The notes below the pieces were generated by a model. It was not told the DNA's origin. It searched no databases and was given only the letters and a program-made list of their open reading frames with translations. A stretch of 55,113 bases of DNA from Candidatus Fermentibacterota bacterium (GTDB taxonomy: Bacteria; Fermentibacterota; Fermentibacteria; Fermentibacterales; JCC-6), in contig JAUWSQ010000012.1 of the NCBI GenBank assembly GCA_030609965.1, positions 1-55,113 of the forward strand, given 5' to 3'. Shown here one piece after another: positions 42,230-51,273 of the stretch. The number at the start of each line of letters is the position of its first letter. The stretch's first letter is position 1. The translations under genes and the position numbers were made by a program.

Positions 42230-43687
42230 ATGAAAACGGTTCTGATTGTTTCTGTTGTAACCGCGGCTCTCATGATCACTTCATGTCTGGATGAAGATCG
42301 AACGGAAAGCCTTCTGGATTCCATGCCGGCCGGACACGATTTCTACCTCACATTCAATCCTCTTGAAGCAGATCTTGATGAACTGCTCTCAATATTGTCT
42401 GATTCATTGAACATGGAGGATATCACGGTCCTGGAAATTGAGGAGTTATTCGGTTTTTTCCCCCTCGAATGGAGCGGATGGGTGGATGCTCTTGCTCTGC
42501 GGTCAGACGGTGATATCGGTCTTATCATAGATCTGCACCGGGATGATATTGGAGTATTGAATCTCATTCTCCCTTCAGATGACCTGGCTTCCGTAGAAAG
42601 GTTCTTTACAGGGATCGATAACAGAATGGATGATTTCGATTCCAATCTGAGCTTTGCGGAATCCGGAGGTTACACGATCGTAACGATCTCCGAGCATGCA
42701 GCGGAAGAACCCCTCCTTGCTCTGGATTGCGGAATCCGGAACGATGAAGATTATATCAGTCTTCGAGGGAATTCCAATCTGGAGAATTCAGCATTTGCAG
42801 TCTTTGCGAAGCTGGAGGATTTTCATGAAATGGAGGGCACAGAGAGTCTTCTGTTCACATGCACGGCAGACAATTCGGTACTGAGGCTTGTGCTTAACAT
42901 TGCCTTAGTGGGTGATGATGTGATGACATTCTCTTCCATGCTTGCACCTTCTCCGAATGATGGAGACATCTCCATTCCTCCCGATGTTGCGGGAATACTC
43001 AGAATCAGCCTGAATATGCAGAGTGTAAAAGATTATCTTTACTCTAAAGGGATTGATCGTGAGTTCGAACCCGGGATAGAGGATTTCGGTTTTTCCTCCT
43101 TTGAGGAGTTTCTTGATTCTTTCTCGGGTGACATGTACTTCGGATTAAACCTGACTGAATACTCCCATGCAGGCTTTCTGCAGTTAGGTATCAGAGACCC
43201 TGAAGCGATTGATAGAATGCTCTATTTCATTTACACCACCATAGCCGGTTTCAGTGATCCGGGGATGACCAGCTTCGATCTGGATGGTCACAGATGTTAC
43301 CGGGTAAGTGGAAATCCTTCAATGGGAATTGATTCCATTGAATTCGGGATCATCAATGATATGATCGTCATCTCCGGTGATTTTACGCTCAAGGATATTG
43401 CGGACGGTATCAGCATGAATGATTACATCCGCAGGAATGGACCTGGTGTGGATAATGAGACCGGCGTTCTCCTTAGTCTGGAAGTAGAACCATTAATCCT
43501 GAATCGGGATTTTGATATTGAAATACTGAGGATCGCCGATCTCTCCGGTATTACACACCTTGCCGCTTCAGTGGATGTGGATAATGATATTGTCAGGATA
43601 TCGGCTGCAATGGAGTTTTCCGGGGGGAATCCAATTCAGCGCCTCTTCCAGGCTGTTGTCTCAGTCGGTGCAGGCCTGACATTCTGA
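42230..43687 (+). CDS. Large lipoprotein of unknown function
   Basis: 485 residues from ATG 42230, with a lipoprotein signal (MKTVLIVSVVTAALMITSC, lipid at the Cys). The body starts 'SMPAGHDFYLTFNPLEADLD' and has several repeated modules with paired patterns such as 'FFPLEWSGWVDALALRSDGD' and 'EFLDSFSGDMYFGLNLTEYS', resembling DUF4836/DUF3352-type surface lipoproteins. I cannot assign it firmly. Strongly acidic; no catalytic motif. Closely spaced after the ankyrin-like gene. Confidence 0.75.
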   Translation: MKTVLIVSVVTAALMITSCLDEDRTESLLDSMPAGHDFYLTFNPLEADLDELLSILSDSLNMEDITVLEIEELFGFFPLEWSGWVDALALRSDGDIGLIIDLHRDDIGVLNLILPSDDLASVERFFTGIDNRMDDFDSNLSFAESGGYTIVTISEHAAEEPLLALDCGIRNDEDYISLRGNSNLENSAFAVFAKLEDFHEMEGTESLLFTCTADNSVLRLVLNIALVGDDVMTFSSMLAPSPNDGDISIPPDVAGILRISLNMQSVKDYLYSKGIDREFEPGIEDFGFSSFEEFLDSFSGDMYFGLNLTEYSHAGFLQLGIRDPEAIDRMLYFIYTTIAGFSDPGMTSFDLDGHRCYRVSGNPSMGIDSIEFGIINDMIVISGDFTLKDIADGISMNDYIRRNGPGVDNETGVLLSLEVEPLILNRDFDIEILRIADLSGITHLAASVDVDNDIVRISAAMEFSGGNPIQRLFQAVVSVGAGLTF

Positions 43688-43708
43688 ATACTTGATAAGG
43701 AGGATATT

Positions 43709-44185
43709 ATGAAGATCGTATCTGTTCTTTTACTCATTATGTCAATCACTGCTTTTGCTGTACCTGAAAATGGTATTGAGCCTAGAAGTACTCAGCTGTT
43801 CCCGTCTGTTCTGGTAAGGTATTCCACCCCTATCAAGATCAGCGGTGTATTCGGTGTCGTCTTCATGCAGCTTCATGGTAGCAATTGCTACAGTGGTTTT
43901 TTTACCCAGATCGAACCGGGTATCGCCGGAGGTAAATTAAACGCTGGTTACAGATTCGGTGAGCATCATTTCATGCCGCTCTACAATATAGGTCTTGCAG
44001 TTTCAGTTTTGCAGACCTGGGGCAGTCCTCTGCAGGGTGTTGAAAGTGACCAGACTTATGTAGGTCTGGAACTTGTTGGAGCGTTCAGTATGGTCGGGAT
44101 GAATTGTGGCGTATTCAAACACATAGCCGGTGATGATGAAGACAGTAACTGGATATACAGCCTTGGCATAGGTGTAGGTATTTGA
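43709..44185 (+). CDS. Small exported beta-rich protein
   Basis: 158 residues with a signal peptide (MKIVSVLLLIMSITAFAVP) and an AAGGAGG ribosome site. The mature part alternates short hydrophobic and Gly/aromatic strands ('QIEPGIAGGKLNAGYRFGEH', 'DQTYVGLELVGAFSMVGMNC', 'WIYSLGIGVGI' at the end), like a small outer-membrane barrel. No family recognised. It resembles the 44831 gene in layout, not clearly in sequence. Confidence 0.68.
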   Translation: MKIVSVLLLIMSITAFAVPENGIEPRSTQLFPSVLVRYSTPIKISGVFGVVFMQLHGSNCYSGFFTQIEPGIAGGKLNAGYRFGEHHFMPLYNIGLAVSVLQTWGSPLQGVESDQTYVGLELVGAFSMVGMNCGVFKHIAGDDEDSNWIYSLGIGVGI

Positions 44186-44199
44186 AGAGAGGAATACTC

Positions 44200-44829
44200 A
44201 TGAACAAGCCTGTTCCATTTCTAATCGGAATAATTGTGCTGTTCCTTGCCGCATGTGGCAATTCGGAGTCGCAGACGGAAGATGTCAGCATGGATAATCC
44301 ACCTGAGCAGCCAACTGTAGAAACTGATCCTGTACAGGAACAAACAATAGAATCTATCGTCTACTATTATTTTATCGAGAGCGATGGCAGTGATCTGCCA
44401 ACTGGAAGCGTAGTCGTTCTTCCGGATATTCTGACTCTCGCGCCGACGCAGTCAGGTATCACCTGCGTCTCTGATCCATCTGTTAATATCAGCTCCGCAC
44501 TGCGGGCAATGATAGATGATCCGCACAACGAATGGACCAGCTCTGATCTGGAAATCAGCGACGTTACTTTCAGCGAGGGGCACGCAGTCGTGGAACTGCA
44601 GGGAGAAATATTCGGTGCAGGGGATATCGTGCTAATTGCTTCCCGCATGCAGATTCTTTTAACGGTGTTTGCCGACGCATCAGTGCATACTGCCGCAGTC
44701 ACGCTGAATGGAGAATGCATCGGAAACATTGGAATCAGCCACGAGAGTGAAGCCATGCCCGCCGATTACACGTATACACGGACAGACATTGAAGGCTTCA
44801 TTGCGGATGATGACCCGGAGACGCAGTAA
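44200..44829 (+). CDS. Lipoprotein with GerMN-like domain
   Basis: 209 residues from ATG 44200 (GAGAGGA upstream; an in-frame TTG at 44182 is less likely), with signal MNKPVPFLIGIIVLFLAAC. The C-terminal half ('ALRAMIDDPHNEW', 'DVTFSEGHAVVELQGEIFGA', 'ASRMQILLTVFADASVHTAA', 'LNGECIGNIG') follows the pattern of the GerMN (sporulation/germination M) domain. This domain also occurs in non-spore-forming bacteria, often in envelope lipoproteins. Its function here is unknown. The next ATG follows one base after the stop. Confidence 0.72.
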   Translation: MNKPVPFLIGIIVLFLAACGNSESQTEDVSMDNPPEQPTVETDPVQEQTIESIVYYYFIESDGSDLPTGSVVVLPDILTLAPTQSGITCVSDPSVNISSALRAMIDDPHNEWTSSDLEISDVTFSEGHAVVELQGEIFGAGDIVLIASRMQILLTVFADASVHTAAVTLNGECIGNIGISHESEAMPADYTYTRTDIEGFIADDDPETQ

Positions 44830-44830
44830 T

Positions 44831-45355
44831 ATGAGATCAGATGATCTAGTCCTTTGCACTGTGATGTTGCTGCTGGTTGTCGGGGCAGCCTCTGCCAATC
44901 CACCACCAATACCCAAACCGACCCCGATCGAGATGTCTCTTGTGCAGACACTGGAGTTTTCTCTGCATAGAGAGACTTCAGGTAAATCCCGCTGGAGCAC
45001 AATCCTCTACGGTGGACCGTTCCTGATGTATACATACGAACCAGCTGATACACGAGGACTCGGTGGTGGAGCATATATTGGACTGGAAATACGCCATAGA
45101 TTCCTTCAGGAGCCCAGAGGACCCTTCCTTGGGTTATACATCGGCGCTGGAGGTCAGCTCTACGAGGATGAATCGGATGATCTTGCATTCACGGCAGCTT
45201 TTTCATTTGGACCCAAAATAGGGTGGAGGATACCGCTATTAAGGGGGCGAACAGATATTGACCTGGAACCCTACACCTGCGTCGGCTTTCATGGCAGTGG
45301 AAGTGGTGCCTGGCTGGGTGTCTACCTGGGATTGAAAGTGGACTTTCTTATATAG
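44831..45355 (+). CDS. Exported protein, probable small outer-membrane barrel
   Basis: 174 residues from ATG 44831, one base after the previous stop, which suggests coupling. Signal segment 'LVLCTVMLLLVVGAASA' is followed by a Pro-rich linker. The mature part is Gly-rich and strand-like: 'LGGGAYIGLEIRHRF', 'GPFLGLYIGAGGQLYED', 'AAFSFGPKIGWRIPLL', ending 'GAWLGVYLGLKVDFLI' with a terminal aromatic-hydrophobic pattern as in outer-membrane barrels. No known family. Last of the five-gene row. Confidence 0.68.
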   Translation: MRSDDLVLCTVMLLLVVGAASANPPPIPKPTPIEMSLVQTLEFSLHRETSGKSRWSTILYGGPFLMYTYEPADTRGLGGGAYIGLEIRHRFLQEPRGPFLGLYIGAGGQLYEDESDDLAFTAAFSFGPKIGWRIPLLRGRTDIDLEPYTCVGFHGSGSGAWLGVYLGLKVDFLI

Positions 45356-45412
45356 TAGACCGCCACTTAACTGAGTGTAAATCTCAGACTCGGTGACTTC
45401 AGGAATTAATGA

Positions 45413-47482
45413 CTATTCTTCGTCTTCAGCAAGTTCCAGGATGAACGCGTACTGTTCGGCGTAGTCACGGAGCCAGCTGAAGCGTCCCGAAGCGCCTCCA
45501 TGACCGGTTCCCATATTTACCCTGAGGAGGATCGGATCGCTGCCGGTATTGAGGCTCCTGATTCCTGCAACCCATTTTGCCGGCTCCCAGAAACCTACCT
45601 GATTATCGTTCACACCCGTGTAAACATAGATGGCCGGGTAATCGACGGCATCCAGGTTATCCACAGGTGAGTATGAGAGGATATACTGGTATTCCTCTTC
45701 ACTCTCTGCAGGATTTCCCCATTCGTCGTACTCGCTGGTTGTTAGTGGAATAGTCGGATCAAGCATTGTAGTCAGGGCGTCGACAAAGGGAACACCGGCT
45801 ACAACGCCACGCCAGATGTCCGGCCTGAGGCTGATGATCGCTCCCATCAGAAGCCCTCCGGCACTTTCACCCCTTGCGAATACATTCTCCGGGTCACAGT
45901 ACCCCTCTGAAATGAGGTATTCGGTGCAGTCTATAAAATCGGTGAACGTGTTCATCTTGTTCAGAACTCTTCCCTGGTTGTACCACCAGCGCCCCATTTC
46001 ACTGCCCCCCCTGACATGGGCGATGGCATAGACGAAACCCCTGTCCAGGAGTGAGAGCCTTGTTGAACCGAACATGGGGTCCATGCTGAAACCGTATGCG
46101 CCGTATCCATATATCAGAAGGGGGTTTTCACCTTCCCTGAAAAGGTCGGTCCGGTAGACAAGACTTATGGGAACCATTGTTCCATCAGCAGCTGGAGCCA
46201 TTATCCTGTGGGATTCGTACAGTGACCTGTCGAATTGTTCTCCGATATCTTCCATTTTCAAGACCCGCATCGTATCTGCAGCTATGTCGTAGGCAACCGT
46301 AGACCAGGGGGTTGTCATGGATGTGTAGTCCAGTCTGATGGAATCGGCAGCGGTATCGTAGTTTGAGGATAAATAGATTGTGGAGTTTTCATCTCCCAGA
46401 TTGGCGTAGTATCCTTCACCTGATTCTCTATCAACAAGGTAGAGTTTCCTAAGGCCGTCAACTCTTACCATTGCAGCAAGAATACCATCGAAAACATCAA
46501 TTCCTTTTATCATAACACTGTCGGAATACGGTACAATTGTTTTCCATTCGGTTATTGAAAATGATTCCGATGAAGCCTGCATTACCGAATAATTCTCACC
46601 TTCGGCGTTTGTAAGAATGTAGAATGTGTTCCCGATGGGGTAAATGTAGTATTCAAGTCCTACTGTTCGGGGTTGAACTAAACGGAAAGAATCCCTGGGG
46701 GTTGCCGCTGATAATACTCTGCATTCGGATTCCAGTGTGCTTGAAGTTGATATGATTACCCACATTCTGTCATTGGAACTCCATACCCAGGGCCAGAATG
46801 CGGGATCATCTTCTCTGTATACGCATACCTCATCATCACATCCTATCGACCTGCGCATGATCCGGTCCGTTCTTCCCGTCGGGTCATTCAAACCGTAGAA
46901 GACTATCCTTGAATCGGCTGCCCATGCTATGTCGCCGGAAGCATTGTGGATCCTGTCGAGTACCTGACCCGTCTGGATATCCTGAAAAATAATCGTATTC
47001 CAGTGTCCACCGGTGGTATCAAATGCCCAGGCAAGGGTTGAATTATCTGGACTGACGCTCATTGTATCAACCTGGAAGTATTCCCTGCCTGCAGCGGGGA
47101 TATTCTCGTCCAGGAGTATTTCAGGTTCACCATCTGGATGTCTTTTCCTCATATTTACACTGTACTCATCACCCTCCCGGTATTCATGCCAGTACCAGTA
47201 TCCGTTTCGGTAGTAGGGAACGGAACTGTCCTCTACGGAAATTCTTTCCCGCATTTCCATTACCAGGGTGTCGATCAATGAGGTGCAATCAGCAAACATG
47301 GAATCCGCAAAGGCATTTTCGGCTTCCAGGTATTCTATTACCGCAGGGTTTTCAATATCCCGAAGCCAGTAGTAATTATCTATGCGGGTGTGGCCGTGTG
47401 CAGTGATTTCATGGGGAACGATGTCTGCAGCAGGGGGCTGCAGCGCAGTAAGCAGTAGCGCAATAAGTTTAAAAGTTAACAC
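45413..47482 (-). CDS. ptrB: Oligopeptidase B-like serine peptidase (S9A)
   Basis: 689 residues from GTG 47482, chosen for GGAGG four bases upstream; the frame is open to 47557. A hydrophobic start (LTFKLIALLLTALQPPAAD) suggests export, unlike cytoplasmic E. coli PtrB. The propeller (about 70-400) begins 'HGHTRIDNYYWLRDIENPAV'. The hydrolase domain has 'PLLIYGYGAYGFSMDPMFG', nucleophile Ser in ARGESAGGLLMGAI, Asp in YVYTGVNDNQVGFWEP and His in GTGHGGASGRF. These forms match oligopeptidase B (cleaving after Arg/Lys in short peptides) better than prolyl oligopeptidase. It fits a periplasmic or secreted peptide-degrading system with the C25 and S9 enzymes. Confidence 0.9.
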   Translation of the reverse strand: MLTFKLIALLLTALQPPAADIVPHEITAHGHTRIDNYYWLRDIENPAVIEYLEAENAFADSMFADCTSLIDTLVMEMRERISVEDSSVPYYRNGYWYWHEYREGDEYSVNMRKRHPDGEPEILLDENIPAAGREYFQVDTMSVSPDNSTLAWAFDTTGGHWNTIIFQDIQTGQVLDRIHNASGDIAWAADSRIVFYGLNDPTGRTDRIMRRSIGCDDEVCVYREDDPAFWPWVWSSNDRMWVIISTSSTLESECRVLSAATPRDSFRLVQPRTVGLEYYIYPIGNTFYILTNAEGENYSVMQASSESFSITEWKTIVPYSDSVMIKGIDVFDGILAAMVRVDGLRKLYLVDRESGEGYYANLGDENSTIYLSSNYDTAADSIRLDYTSMTTPWSTVAYDIAADTMRVLKMEDIGEQFDRSLYESHRIMAPAADGTMVPISLVYRTDLFREGENPLLIYGYGAYGFSMDPMFGSTRLSLLDRGFVYAIAHVRGGSEMGRWWYNQGRVLNKMNTFTDFIDCTEYLISEGYCDPENVFARGESAGGLLMGAIISLRPDIWRGVVAGVPFVDALTTMLDPTIPLTTSEYDEWGNPAESEEEYQYILSYSPVDNLDAVDYPAIYVYTGVNDNQVGFWEPAKWVAGIRSLNTGSDPILLRVNMGTGHGGASGRFSWLRDYAEQYAFILELAEDEE

Positions 47483-47673
47483 AATTACCTCCGAATGGAA
47501 ACTGAAAATAGTACTATTATCTGAAGAATATATAATAAGTTTCAGAAGGTAATTCATCAGCTCTCCTTAAGAGAACGCTGATCAAGGTCTTACGATGGGA
47601 GCCGCAAGTTCATATATTAAGCTGAAGAGATTGGTACGTGTTTCGGTTATCGATTATTCTGGAAGAGGTTGAT

Positions 47674-48900
47674 TTGAAAGAGAAGAAAAAAGGGAAACGG
47701 GTGGTTATTACCGCATCCGAGAGGGTGAGCATGCTTCCACCGTACCTGTTCGCGCAGATAGACAGGCAGAAGGAAGCCGCATTTAAGAAGGGTATGGAGC
47801 TTATCGATTTTGGTATCGGTGATCCTGATCTGCCCACACCTCCTGCAATAGTGAAGGAAGCCCGGGAAGCTGTTGCTGTACCTTCCTATCATAGATATCC
47901 AAAGGGTGCTGGAAGCGATTTTTTCCTTGATGCTGTGAGGAACTGGATGAGGGAGCAGTTCGGTGTATCGATCGATGATGGACTGGATGTGGGAGCCGTC
48001 ATTGGAACCAAGGAGGGTATCGCTCATGTTCCTCTCTTCTTCTGCAATCCCGGTGATATCGTCCTTGTTCCCAACCCGGGCTATCCGGTGTACAGGGCAT
48101 CGACCATACTGGCGGATGCAATCCCCGTTGATCTGCCTTTGCTCCGTGAGAACGGATTCCTGCCGAATATAAAATCTTTCGCGAAGGAAATAATTGACAG
48201 CGCCAGGCTTATTTTTCTCAACTACCCCAATAACCCCACCGGGGCTGTCCTCACGCTTGATAAGATGAAAGAAATTGTGGAATGGGCAAGACGGGAAGAT
48301 GTCCTGATAGTCAGTGACAACTCCTACAGCCATATACGATTCGATGGGAAGCCCCCTGCATCGTTCCTTCAGATACCTGGTGCTGAAGATGTCTGCCTGG
48401 AATTCCACAGTCTTTCCAAAACATTCAACATGACAGGATGGAGAGTCGGATTCGTGGCAGGCGGCAGGAATCTTGTAAAAACCTTCATGAGTGCCAAAGA
48501 GAATATAGATTCAGGAGTTTTCACTGCGGTTCAGAAAGCTGCCGAGAAAGCTCTCTACTCGAATATTTCCTGTTATTTTGACATCTATGCGAAGCGGAGA
48601 GAAATACTTGTGGAAGGCCTGAGAAAGCTCGACTGGGATGTCTGCGATTCACCGGGCACCTTTTATGTCTGGGTTAAGCTTCCCAAGGGTACGCAATCCA
48701 TGCGATTCGCCCGCAAGCTTATAGCTCATACAGGGATAGTGGTTACACCCGGAAGCGGTTTCGGTACGTACGGAGAAGGATACATCCGCTTTGCTCTTAC
48801 TATACCCGAAGAATCCATTTATCAGGCGATAGGAAGACTTGAGCAGAAGGAGCTTTTCAAGCACAAAATAAAGGCATGGCTGAAAAAGGGAGTCGAATGA
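47674..48900 (+). CDS. dapL: LL-diaminopimelate aminotransferase-like enzyme
   Basis: 408 residues from TTG 47674 (GAAGAGG upstream; a GTG at 47638 is the alternative). A fold-type I aminotransferase: 'LIDFGIGDPDLPTPPAIV', 'YPKGAGSDFFLDAVRNWM', 'NYPNNPTGAVLT', 'DNSYSHIRFDG', and PLP-binding Lys in 'FHSLSKTFNMTGWRVGFVAG'. The GDPDLPTP start and YPxxxG block are those of DapL, which makes LL-diaminopimelate for lysine and peptidoglycan in one step. Related aspartate/alanine aminotransferases look similar, so specificity is probable, not certain. Its stop overlaps the folB ATG (ATGA). Confidence 0.72.
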   Translation: MKEKKKGKRVVITASERVSMLPPYLFAQIDRQKEAAFKKGMELIDFGIGDPDLPTPPAIVKEAREAVAVPSYHRYPKGAGSDFFLDAVRNWMREQFGVSIDDGLDVGAVIGTKEGIAHVPLFFCNPGDIVLVPNPGYPVYRASTILADAIPVDLPLLRENGFLPNIKSFAKEIIDSARLIFLNYPNNPTGAVLTLDKMKEIVEWARREDVLIVSDNSYSHIRFDGKPPASFLQIPGAEDVCLEFHSLSKTFNMTGWRVGFVAGGRNLVKTFMSAKENIDSGVFTAVQKAAEKALYSNISCYFDIYAKRREILVEGLRKLDWDVCDSPGTFYVWVKLPKGTQSMRFARKLIAHTGIVVTPGSGFGTYGEGYIRFALTIPEESIYQAIGRLEQKELFKHKIKAWLKKGVE

Positions 48901-49238
48901 AGGGCATACTTGTACTGAAGAATATCATACTCCGGCTGAAGCTGGGAGCTGCAAGCCACGAGAAGATATCGCAAAGGGATGTCCCTGTTACCGTAACCAG
49001 GAGCGGCAAGGTTGCCGGCGGCCCTTCAGTTGATTACTCCGATGTATGTAAAACTCTTGCCGGATTCGAGGGAAGGGACTACGATTACATTGAGGATCTT
49101 GCATCGGATATTCTCGGGGTACTGCTGAGAGAGTATCCTGATGGCCGCTGGTCGGTGACAGTTACAAAACCTTTTCCACCGGTCTCTCTGAAACTTGAAT
49201 CCGTTTCATTCACTGTTGAGGGAGGAGATGATGGCTGA
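48897..49238 (+). CDS. folB: Dihydroneopterin aldolase-like FolB
   Basis: 113 residues. The start ATG overlaps the dapL stop. The FolB/tunnelling fold is seen in 'LVLKNIILRLKLGAASHEKI' (usual G-x-x-x-x-E with the catalytic Glu), 'VDYSDVCKTLAGFEGRDYDY', 'EDLASDILGVLLREYP' and the closing catalytic-type Lys in 'VTVTKPFPP'. It converts dihydroneopterin to 6-hydroxymethyl-dihydropterin in folate synthesis. The region after the first strand is rather diverged ('VTVTRSGKVAGGP'). It overlaps folK downstream, supporting the pathway assignment. Confidence 0.8.
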   Translation: MKGILVLKNIILRLKLGAASHEKISQRDVPVTVTRSGKVAGGPSVDYSDVCKTLAGFEGRDYDYIEDLASDILGVLLREYPDGRWSVTVTKPFPPVSLKLESVSFTVEGGDDG

Positions 49239-49752
49239 ATTTGCTCTTGGAATCGGAAGCAATCTGGAAAACAGGTTAAAGAACATCATTGAAGGTATCC
49301 GTTACCTTCTTTCACGATCCGATATGGGTCTTTTCAGGCTGTCCGGGGTTTACGAGACACCTCCAATAGGGGGAGTTGCAGGCGGCAGTTTCCTGAACTG
49401 CGTCTTTACGGGTAATTTCTATGGACCCGCAACGGAACTTCAGAGGAACTGCAGGGAAGCGGAAATTTTGATGGGTTCCCGAGTAATGAAGAAAAATTCC
49501 GCTCGAACCCTGGATATTGACCTGCTTTTCTTTGGAGATTTGACTAGAAATGATAAAGACCTCACATTGCCACATCCTGGTATTAAGAGTAGACGATTTG
49601 TGCTTAAACCTCTTTCCGACATCTGGGACGCGAAGATTCCCGGGCTAGACAACACACCTGAGGAACTCCTTAATAGATGTACAGATAAAAGCAGTATTCA
49701 AAGGATCTGCGAGATACCGGAAAGGGGTTGCTTCTGGGAGGTTCCCAACTGA
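49231..49752 (+). CDS. folK: HPPK, hydroxymethyl-dihydropterin pyrophosphokinase
   Basis: 173 residues from ATG 49231 (GGAGGA just before; ATG 49228 also possible). It has the N-terminal 'ALGIGSNLENRLKNI', substrate 'LSGVYETPPIGG', the metal/ATP block 'RTLDIDLLFFGD' and 'LTLPHPGIKSRRFVLKPLSD'. It transfers pyrophosphate from ATP to 6-hydroxymethyl-dihydropterin, the step after FolB. It overlaps folB by 8 bp and the kinase gene downstream by 25 bp. Confidence 0.92.
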   Translation: MAEFALGIGSNLENRLKNIIEGIRYLLSRSDMGLFRLSGVYETPPIGGVAGGSFLNCVFTGNFYGPATELQRNCREAEILMGSRVMKKNSARTLDIDLLFFGDLTRNDKDLTLPHPGIKSRRFVLKPLSDIWDAKIPGLDNTPEELLNRCTDKSSIQRICEIPERGCFWEVPN

Positions 49753-50399
49753 CGAATGATCTCAGATATGTGGTTGTGGAAGGTCCCATTGGAGTGGGCA
49801 AGACAACTGTCTGCAACCTGCTTGCGTCCAGTTGGAAAGCTGGAACGATTCTCGAAGAGGTGGAAGAGAATCCATTTCTCCCGCGGTTCTACAGGAACAG
49901 GAAAGCCTGGGCATTTCAGACTCAGCTGTTCTTCATGTTCAGCCGGTACAGGCAGCAGCAGAAGCTGACGCAGCTCGACCTGTTCCGGAAGAAGATAGTT
50001 GCCGATTATATGTTCGCAAAGGACAGAATATTCGCCTCAATCAACCTCCAGGATGATGAATTCGCCCTTTACGAGAAACTCTCCTCAGTGCTAGTTTCCG
50101 ATATCCCTCAGCCTGACCTCGTGATATACCTTCAGGGTTCATGCGATTCTCTCCTGAGAAGGATATCCAGCCGCGGAAGATCCTTCGAAACCGATGTAAG
50201 CCGCTCCTACCTTGAGAAGCTGACAGATGCCTACAATGATTATTTCTTCAGAGCAAGAAAACACCCTACTCTTGTCGTCAACACAGATCATGCCGATTTC
50301 AGACACAAGGGTGAGGATTTTAATCGACTTCTTGAGGCGGTTGAAAACCATACAGGGGGTATTGAAAGCTTCGTCCCGAAACTTGGCGGCCGACGATAA
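49728..50399 (+). CDS. Deoxynucleoside kinase (dAdo/dCyd/dGuo type)
   Basis: About 223 residues. The P-loop is VEGPIGVGKTTVCNLL near residue 18. Then follow 'EEVEENPFLPRFYRNRKAWAF', 'QTQLFFMFSRYRQ', the DRS-like 'VADYMFAKDRIFA', and the Arg-rich lid 'LLRRISSRGRSFE'. This is the dNK family, which salvages deoxynucleosides. The substrate preference is not visible. The start is uncertain: TTG 49728 is used; no ATG lies before the P-loop. Adjacent folK-dNK pairs are common in bacteria. Confidence 0.87.
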   Translation: MLLGGSQLTNDLRYVVVEGPIGVGKTTVCNLLASSWKAGTILEEVEENPFLPRFYRNRKAWAFQTQLFFMFSRYRQQQKLTQLDLFRKKIVADYMFAKDRIFASINLQDDEFALYEKLSSVLVSDIPQPDLVIYLQGSCDSLLRRISSRGRSFETDVSRSYLEKLTDAYNDYFFRARKHPTLVVNTDHADFRHKGEDFNRLLEAVENHTGGIESFVPKLGGRR

Positions 50400-50410
50400 A
50401 GGATATTGCT

Positions 50411-51250
50411 GTCCTGAGGACTGCAGAGCAGGTTGGGAAGCTTGTACAGCAGTGGCGCGCAGCAGGGATGAGGATTGGACTGGTTCCCACAATGGGGGCG
50501 CTTCATGAGGGGCATCTCAGCCTTGTCTCACTTGCTCTTGGAGAGGCTGACAGGGTTGTAGTATCCATATTCGTGAATCCTTCCCAGTTCGGCCCGGGAG
50601 AGGACCTTGCATCCTACCCCGATACCTTTGATGAAGATCTGATGAAGCTTAAAGAAGCGGGTGTGCATTGTGTGTTCTTCCCATCTGTTGATGAGATATA
50701 TCCCAATGGGTTCTCTACCTCCGTTAATGTTTCCGGTCTCACTGAAACCCTCTGCGGCAAGTACAGACAGGGACACTTTAACGGAGTTTCAACCGTCTGT
50801 GCAGTCCTTTTCGGCATAGCACAGCCGGATATTGCTGTTTTTGGAAGAAAGGACGCTCAGCAGCTGGCTGTCATAAGAAGAATGGCGGCTGATCTGGGGC
50901 TTGGTGTCGAGATCCATGCAGGGGAAATAATCAGAGAATCCGATGGTCTTGCCATGAGCTCGAGGAACTTGTACCTCAGTCCCGGGGAGAGAGCACAGGC
51001 TTCGGTTATCTTCAGAGGATTATCAAAGGCTGCTGAACTGGTTTTAAAGGGGGAAAGGGTTGTAGAGCGGATCTGCTATTCAGTGCGGGAAATCATTGAA
51101 GAAGCTCCTCTTGCTGCGGTACAGTATCTGGAACTTGTTGACCCTAATACAATGAAACCTGTTACAAAGCTTACCACCCCCGCTCTTCTTGCGGTTGCTG
51201 TATATTTCGGTCATACAAGACTGATCGATAATGTGATCCTGAAACCCTGA
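50411..51250 (+). CDS. panC: Pantothenate synthetase with probable non-ATG start
   Basis: About 280 residues. ATP/pantoate site 'IGLVPTMGALHEGHLSLV' with HxGH, 'FVNPSQFGPGEDLASYP', 'VFGRKDAQQLAVIRRM' and 'GLAMSSRNLYLSPGER' identify PanC, which joins pantoate and beta-alanine. The first ATG (50468) comes right at RIGLVPTMG, but family-like sequence continues upstream (LRTAEQVGKLVQQWRAAG) without ATG, GTG or TTG. CTG 50411, with AAAGGA seven bases before it, is therefore my choice; ATT 50405 or ATA 50396 are alternatives, and 50468 is the conservative start. panD follows. Confidence 0.9.
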   Translation, partial: VLRTAEQVGKLVQQWRAAGMRIGLVPTMGALHEGHLSLVSLALGEADRVVVSIFVNPSQFGPGEDLASYPDTFDEDLMKLKEAGVHCVFFPSVDEIYPNGFSTSVNVSGLTETLCGKYRQGHFNGVSTVCAVLFGIAQPDIAVFGRKDAQQLAVIRRMAADLGLGVEIHAGEIIRESDGLAMSSRNLYLSPGERAQASVIFRGLSKAAELVLKGERVVERICYSVREIIEEAPLAAVQYLELVDPNTMKPVTKLTTPALLAVAVYFGHTRLIDNVILKP

Positions 51251-51273
51251 GAGTTCCAGAAGGAGGAAATGTT

